The notes beneath the pieces are model-generated. The model searched no databases, had not been told where the DNA came from, and saw only the letters and a program-made list of their open reading frames with translations. A DNA stretch of 64,000 bases from NCBI RefSeq assembly GCF_000381925.1, contig NZ_KB907307.1:4340001-4404000 (forward strand), read 5' to 3'. Below, piece after piece: positions 60,430-64,000 of this stretch (the stretch's first letter is position 1; the number at the start of each line of letters is the position of its first letter). This DNA comes from Nocardia sp. BMG111209 (lineage in GTDB: Bacteria; Actinomycetota; Actinomycetes; Mycobacteriales; Mycobacteriaceae). The translations under genes and the position numbers were made by a program.

Positions 60430-60476
60430 CCGCCGCCACCGAATCCGCTCGCGCCGAACGGATTTTGTGGCGGCGG
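60430..60476 (+). terminator. Hairpin after the 3-hydroxyacyl-CoA dehydrogenase gene
   Basis: CCGCCGCCAC (60430-60439) pairs with GTGGCGGCGG (60467-60476), and ATCCG/CGGAT pair inside it. It starts 9 bases after the stop. Confidence 0.7.
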
Positions 60477-60582
60477 TGGCATCTCCGCAGGACGCCACGG
60501 GAACGCCTGTGAAGATCACCGAAACATTCCCCGGTACATCGGATTTCCGTAGACTCGTCACGAACTCCCGCCGCAGAAAGTC

Positions 60583-60840
60583 GTGACCGTGAATCGACAT
60601 GCCCTCACCGCCGCGTTCGCCGGCACCCTGCTGCTGTCCGCGACCGGCGCCGCCGCCGGTGCGGCCATCCCGCTGGAGCCGAGCAGCACGCCGAACACCG
60701 AGGCGACCGCTGCGGCACCCGGCAAACCCACGGCCCAGGATGTGGTGAGCACCGGTTCGGCCGCCGGTCAGGCGTTCTGTGTCATCTCCGGCAGCGCGAT
60801 CTCACTGCTCGGCAGCACCCACCTCACCTGCACTCCCTGA
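60583..60840 (+). CDS. Small secreted protein of unknown function
   Basis: An 85-aa pre-protein. A signal peptide (basic start, then LTAAFAGTLLLSATGAAAGA) would be cut after an Ala near residue 28. The mature part of about 57 residues is Thr/Ala-rich, then has GSAAGQAFCVISGSAISLLG and a final C near LTCTP; the two Cys may form a disulfide. GTG at 60583. No domain recognised. Such small exported proteins are common next to cell-wall genes, and this one is convergent with the ldtB-like gene. Confidence 0.68.
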   Translation: MTVNRHALTAAFAGTLLLSATGAAAGAAIPLEPSSTPNTEATAAAPGKPTAQDVVSTGSAAGQAFCVISGSAISLLGSTHLTCTP

Positions 60841-60846
60841 CCCGCG

Positions 60847-62046
60847 TCACCGGTTGTCGGCGTTGCCGGCCTTCCACGCCGCCCAGGGAACGTTCCAGTC
60901 CCCGAGCCCGTCCACACCCGACAACGTGTCACCGGACGTGTTCCGCACGACGGCGACATCACCGCGTTTGGCGTTCTCGTAGACCCAGCGGGCATCCTCC
61001 GGGCTGAGATTCAGGCAGCCGTGGCTGGTGTCGTAGGAGCCCTGCGCACCCACCGACCACGGCGCCGAATGCATGAAGGTGCCGTTGTAGGACATGCGCG
61101 TGGCGTAGTCGACCGGCGTCCGATATCCGTCCGGGGAGTTCGACGGAACGCCGTAGGTCGACGAATCCATGATGATCTGCTCGTTCCGGTCGGCGATGAT
61201 GTAGATGCCGTTCTCGGTGGGGGTCGAATCCTTGCCCATCGAGGTCGGCATGGTCCGGATCACCTGCCCGTTACGTTCCACCACAACGGTTTTGGTGGCA
61301 TCGTCGGCATTGAAGAACGTGGCCTCGCCGACGGTGAAGGCGGAATGCAGGTCGCCGTCCACGACCACCCCCTCACCGAGACTCTTGCCGTAACCGTCCA
61401 CATCGATGGTCACCCGTGTGCCCGGCGCCCAGTAATGCTCGGGCCGCCACCGCACCTCACGATTGTTGATCCAGTAGAAGGCCCCCTCCACCGGCGGCGT
61501 GGTGCTGATCTTCACCAGATCCTGCGCGGCCTTGCGATCCGGGACGTTCTCGTCGAACCGCAGCGCCACCGGCTGCCCCACCCCCACCACCTCCTCGTCA
61601 CTGGGATCGAGGTACGGATGGGTCTTCACCCGCGGGGTGAGCGTGGCGAAATTCATATTCGCCGTGGCCTTACCCCCCAATCCCACCGCCTCGGCCTGCA
61701 ACCGATAAGCGGTCGAGAAATCCAGGGGCGCAGTGATCTCCCAGCTGTGCCCGTCGGGCGTCAACTGCCCCGGCACCGCGGTCCCGTCCGCCGAGGTCAG
61801 ACTGACCGACAGCAGCGTCCCGTCCTCCACCTGCACCTTGACCGGAACTCCCGGCGAAACCTCCAGGTCCCCGTCCCGAATGGCCACGGCGACCTTGGGT
61901 CTTATCTGTTCCAACGCGGAATGCACCTGCCCCGCCGGCGACGCGTCGTGCAGTCGGCCACACCCGACCGCAACCAGCCCCACCAGCGACACCGCGGTCA
62001 GCGACCCCACCACTCGCACCGACCGCCTACCTCCACAAATGCTCAT
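60847..62046 (-). CDS. ldtB: L,D-transpeptidase lipoprotein LdtB-like
   Basis: A 399-aa exported L,D-transpeptidase. The N-terminus has a signal with a lipobox-like VAVGC, followed by two Ig-like domains (about residues 45-240) including MNFATLTPRVKTHPYLDPSD. The YkuD catalytic domain ends with MHSAPWSVGAQGSYDTSHGC (His and the Cys of SHGC). Such enzymes make 3-3 crosslinks in actinobacterial peptidoglycan and resist most penicillins. Length matches mycobacterial LdtB (Rv2518c), which lies near tRNA-Lys, as here. ATG at 62046. Confidence 0.9.
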   Translation of the reverse strand: MSICGGRRSVRVVGSLTAVSLVGLVAVGCGRLHDASPAGQVHSALEQIRPKVAVAIRDGDLEVSPGVPVKVQVEDGTLLSVSLTSADGTAVPGQLTPDGHSWEITAPLDFSTAYRLQAEAVGLGGKATANMNFATLTPRVKTHPYLDPSDEEVVGVGQPVALRFDENVPDRKAAQDLVKISTTPPVEGAFYWINNREVRWRPEHYWAPGTRVTIDVDGYGKSLGEGVVVDGDLHSAFTVGEATFFNADDATKTVVVERNGQVIRTMPTSMGKDSTPTENGIYIIADRNEQIIMDSSTYGVPSNSPDGYRTPVDYATRMSYNGTFMHSAPWSVGAQGSYDTSHGCLNLSPEDARWVYENAKRGDVAVVRNTSGDTLSGVDGLGDWNVPWAAWKAGNADNR

Positions 62047-62293
62047 ATCAGCCCCGTTTCCATGTCTGATGTGCGACTCGGACCACTCCGGTCGCAGCTC
62101 GGGTCAGGGATCGGACGAGAGCACGCGCGCTGCGCTGATTTTGCCAGCCGATCAGCACGAAGAGGACAATCAGCCCGAACTGGGCCCACAACCGTTACTT
62201 CACACCCCCACACCCCCGCTGAGCAGGCGATTTCACGTTCGGCGCGAGAGCCTGTTATCGTTTCTTCCGCACCGGAAACGGTGCCGACACCAA

Positions 62294-62366
<73 letters not shown>

Positions 62367-62465
62367 CTTAAATACCAGGTCAGGCTGGGTGTTGCAAATC
62401 GCGAAGTCCCAATTTCGGGCCAAATCCCAAAGATATTCCAAGAATTCGCGGCGACAGCTGCCCGA

Positions 62466-62697
62466 TCACTCGGTTCTACCCAGGTCCTTCTTCAGAGCCG
62501 TCGACGAGTCCGGGGCGTGTTCCTCCGACGCGATGTAGTGGCTCGGTGACACCTCCCGTGAGTGACCCAGTCGCTCGGCCGCAGTCTTCGCATCCGACGC
62601 CTCGGCGATCAGAGTCACGACAGCAAAGCGACTCTGCGAAACCGGGGAAGACCAGAGTCTCCGGACATCCCGAGTGCGGTTTACGCGCCGACACCAA
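62466..62697 (-). pseudogene. Remnant of a tyrosine recombinase/integrase
   Basis: Two minus-strand frames carry integrase-like pieces. One, ending at the TGA 62466-62468, reads FAVVTLIAEASDAKTAAERL then GHSREVSPSHYIASEEHAPD, the classic integrase C-terminus with the catalytic Tyr of SHYIA. The other, about 62580-62697, includes LVFPGFAESL of the box before it. They lie in different frames and a middle section with the HxxR box is missing. So a frameshifted, shortened relic is likely. It lies 100 bases from tRNA-Lys, which points to an integrated element. Confidence 0.7.
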
Positions 62698-62708
62698 CGC
62701 CCTGATCT

Positions 62709-63890
62709 TCAGCCCCGTCGCGATGCGATACGAGCCAAGGCTGTGGTTACTGCTGAGAACCGGATCCGTTCTTGCTCCAAGCGGACGTTGTCGCCGAACG
62801 TCTGCTCCACCAGGTCACGATACAATGCTCCTTCGACGCTGTTGAGGTTGGCGAATGCTCCGAAGGCTGGGGAAGGCTCACGTACCCAGCGGGATTCGTG
62901 GGAGAGCAGGGTCTGTCGGTCCATGAGTATCGATTCCAGGTGTGGAAACGGTTCGCGCAACTGGTTCAATATCGCGAAACCGTGCGTGTCGATGTCGCCC
63001 CAGTAATACAGGTGACGATCCGCGAGCCAGGAGAGTCCGGCGAGTCGGCTGACAGCATAGCCTTCACCGAACACTGCGAGGGTGTCCGGCAGTTGCGGAA
63101 GCGCCAGGTAGGTAGTCTCGTTTTCGACAACCAGGATGTTCGCAGCCCGCGGCGGGTTCGCGGCCAACTCGTCGGTGCGCACGGTCAGTTCACTGAAGCC
63201 CGCACCGATGTGGCATGGATCGAGTCGACGGAAACGGGAATAGCGGGGCTTGCGACGGAACCGGTATCGGCCAACGAAGTCCGACGGCGGGAAGGCGCTG
63301 TCGATACGTTCCGCCGGGAGGACGAGATCGAGCAGGCGGGCGAGTATCCGCTGATGCTGTTCCACAAATTTGGTGTCGACACCAGGCAGGTCCAGGTAAC
63401 GCAGGTAGTCGCCAGGCTCAGCCTCGTCAGCGATCCAGTGCACTGTACTGAGCAGCAGCGGCCACTCCGCGATGCGGGTGAGGACGTCGTGGGGGTGCGA
63501 CTGCATCCAGCCGACGAGTTCTGGTGCGACCGAATGTGTTCGGTCGAGCACGGCCGTGAAGGCTCGCACCTGCTCGGTGACGCCGAGCAGTGACCACAGC
63601 TGGTCCCAGGAGTCGACCCACGCTCGCTTGGGGATCTCGTTGGCACCAACCAGACGGCCACCGACCGACGCGAATTCGATCCGCAGTGACTTGTCCGGGT
63701 TGGACCAGCGCTGCGTCCACTCCTGCGCCGCGGCGAAGTTCGCGCCCAGATCCCGCGCGGCGGGCGCACGCAGTGGCACTCCGAGCGGGAGCAGGTCGTC
63801 GCCACGGGAATACGCACCGAGCAGTGCGCCGGATTCCCACCGCCGTCGCAGCCTCGCGACGACCTCCGAGCGAGTGGTCCACTCGGGCAT
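62709..63890 (-). CDS. jetD: Wadjet anti-plasmid nuclease subunit JetD (DUF3322/DUF2220)
   Basis: A 393-aa protein with the DUF3322 N-terminal part (WSNPDKSLRIEFASVGGRLVG, then EIPKRAWVDSWDQLWSLLG) and a DUF2220 Toprim-like C-terminal part. The Toprim acidic residues are in VVENETTY (Glu) and YYWGDIDTHGFAIL (DxD). In Wadjet, JetABC form a condensin-like loop extruder and JetD cuts closed circular DNA. The gene overlaps the previous gene by TGATG, consistent with a jetABCD operon. No broken region is visible. Confidence 0.9.
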   Translation of the reverse strand: MPEWTTRSEVVARLRRRWESGALLGAYSRGDDLLPLGVPLRAPAARDLGANFAAAQEWTQRWSNPDKSLRIEFASVGGRLVGANEIPKRAWVDSWDQLWSLLGVTEQVRAFTAVLDRTHSVAPELVGWMQSHPHDVLTRIAEWPLLLSTVHWIADEAEPGDYLRYLDLPGVDTKFVEQHQRILARLLDLVLPAERIDSAFPPSDFVGRYRFRRKPRYSRFRRLDPCHIGAGFSELTVRTDELAANPPRAANILVVENETTYLALPQLPDTLAVFGEGYAVSRLAGLSWLADRHLYYWGDIDTHGFAILNQLREPFPHLESILMDRQTLLSHESRWVREPSPAFGAFANLNSVEGALYRDLVEQTFGDNVRLEQERIRFSAVTTALARIASRRG

Positions 63891-64000
63891 CAGGTAGCCT
63901 CCGATATCGCTGATTCGGCCGCCAGATGGGCCAGCCGTCGCTGCCGGTACTCCTGGATGGTGAGGGTCTGAATCCGGGAATAGCCGCCGGACTTGTTGTC
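63890..64000 (-). CDS. jetC: C-terminal end of the Wadjet SMC-like ATPase JetC
   Basis: Only the last 36 codons are inside the window: DNKSGGYSRIQTLTIQEYRQ, then RRLAHLAAE up to the stop at 63892-63890. The GGYSR piece and terminal LTIQEYR helix resemble the end of the JetC/MukB-like ATPase. Position upstream of jetD with a one-base overlap fits JetABCD. The remainder and jetA/jetB must lie beyond the right edge. Confidence 0.7.
   Translation of the reverse strand, partial: DNKSGGYSRIQTLTIQEYRQRRLAHLAAESAISEAT

Overview
The window is a high-GC actinobacterial chromosome segment, most likely from Nocardia or a close mycolic-acid-containing relative. Reasons: a Cvn-type conservon, a CmrA-like mycolate reductase, a DesA3-like desaturase with its reductase, a DUF4254 protein, frequent GTG/TTG starts and ATGA/GTGA gene overlaps. 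From memory, the order cmrA - HerA-like ATPase - orn - tRNA-His near one end, and ldtB-like L,D-transpeptidase - tRNA-Lys near the other, recalls the M. tuberculosis Rv2509-Rv2518c neighbourhood. The DNA between the two tRNAs is mostly accessory and carries the most interesting genes.

Layout. 1-2.3 kb: tail of a conservon (sensor kinase end, roadblock, DUF742, Ras-like GTPase). 2.3-9.5 kb: small unknowns, acyl desaturase plus ferredoxin reductase with a divergent FabR/DesT-type repressor, an XRE regulator and a DHA2 exporter. 9.6-17.8 kb: PadR regulator, 2,4-dienoyl-CoA reductase, VOC protein, CmrA, a LysA-like decarboxylase, HerA-like ATPase, oligoribonuclease, tRNA-His. 17.8-22.2 kb: a membrane protein, an imperfect copy of the tRNA-His 3' end plus terminator, a glycosyltransferase, an ArsR/SRPBCC/DHFR-like operon, and a MerR plus LLM pair.

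22.5-39.6 kb is a nearly complete group 1h (actinobacterial, high-affinity) [NiFe]-hydrogenase locus. It holds the small and large subunits, an HhyE-like NifU/Rieske-like electron carrier, DUF5947, DUF6084, an unrecognised 433-aa protein, a 39-aa membrane peptide, the maturation protease, HypC and HypF. After a short AraC/EthD interruption come divergent hypAB and a second operon with a SIS-HypC fusion, a SIS protein, HypE, HypC, HypD and DUF6390. Together these would build the NiFe(CN)2CO site, mature the large subunit and pass electrons from trace H2 to the respiratory chain.

39.6-47 kb: four membrane genes (COX4-like, COX3-like, two paralogous ~250-aa proteins) with a TetR repressor, a DUF4352 protein, an EthD protein and an orphan VirB6/TrbL-like protein. 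47-56.7 kb: a PobA-like hydroxylase plus O-methyltransferase cassette, a TetR and epimerase pair around a 38-bp palindrome, a TNT-type NAD glycohydrolase toxin with a small partner sharing its N-terminal domain, a TetR with a YdeI-like protein, an SDR, an orphan CdiI-type immunity protein, and an apparently frameshifted MFS transporter. 56.7-62 kb: furA-katG, a 3-hydroxyacyl-CoA dehydrogenase, a small secreted protein and the ldtB-like gene. 62.3-64 kb: tRNA-Lys, a broken tyrosine integrase, then JetD and the end of JetC of a Wadjet anti-plasmid system that continues past the window.
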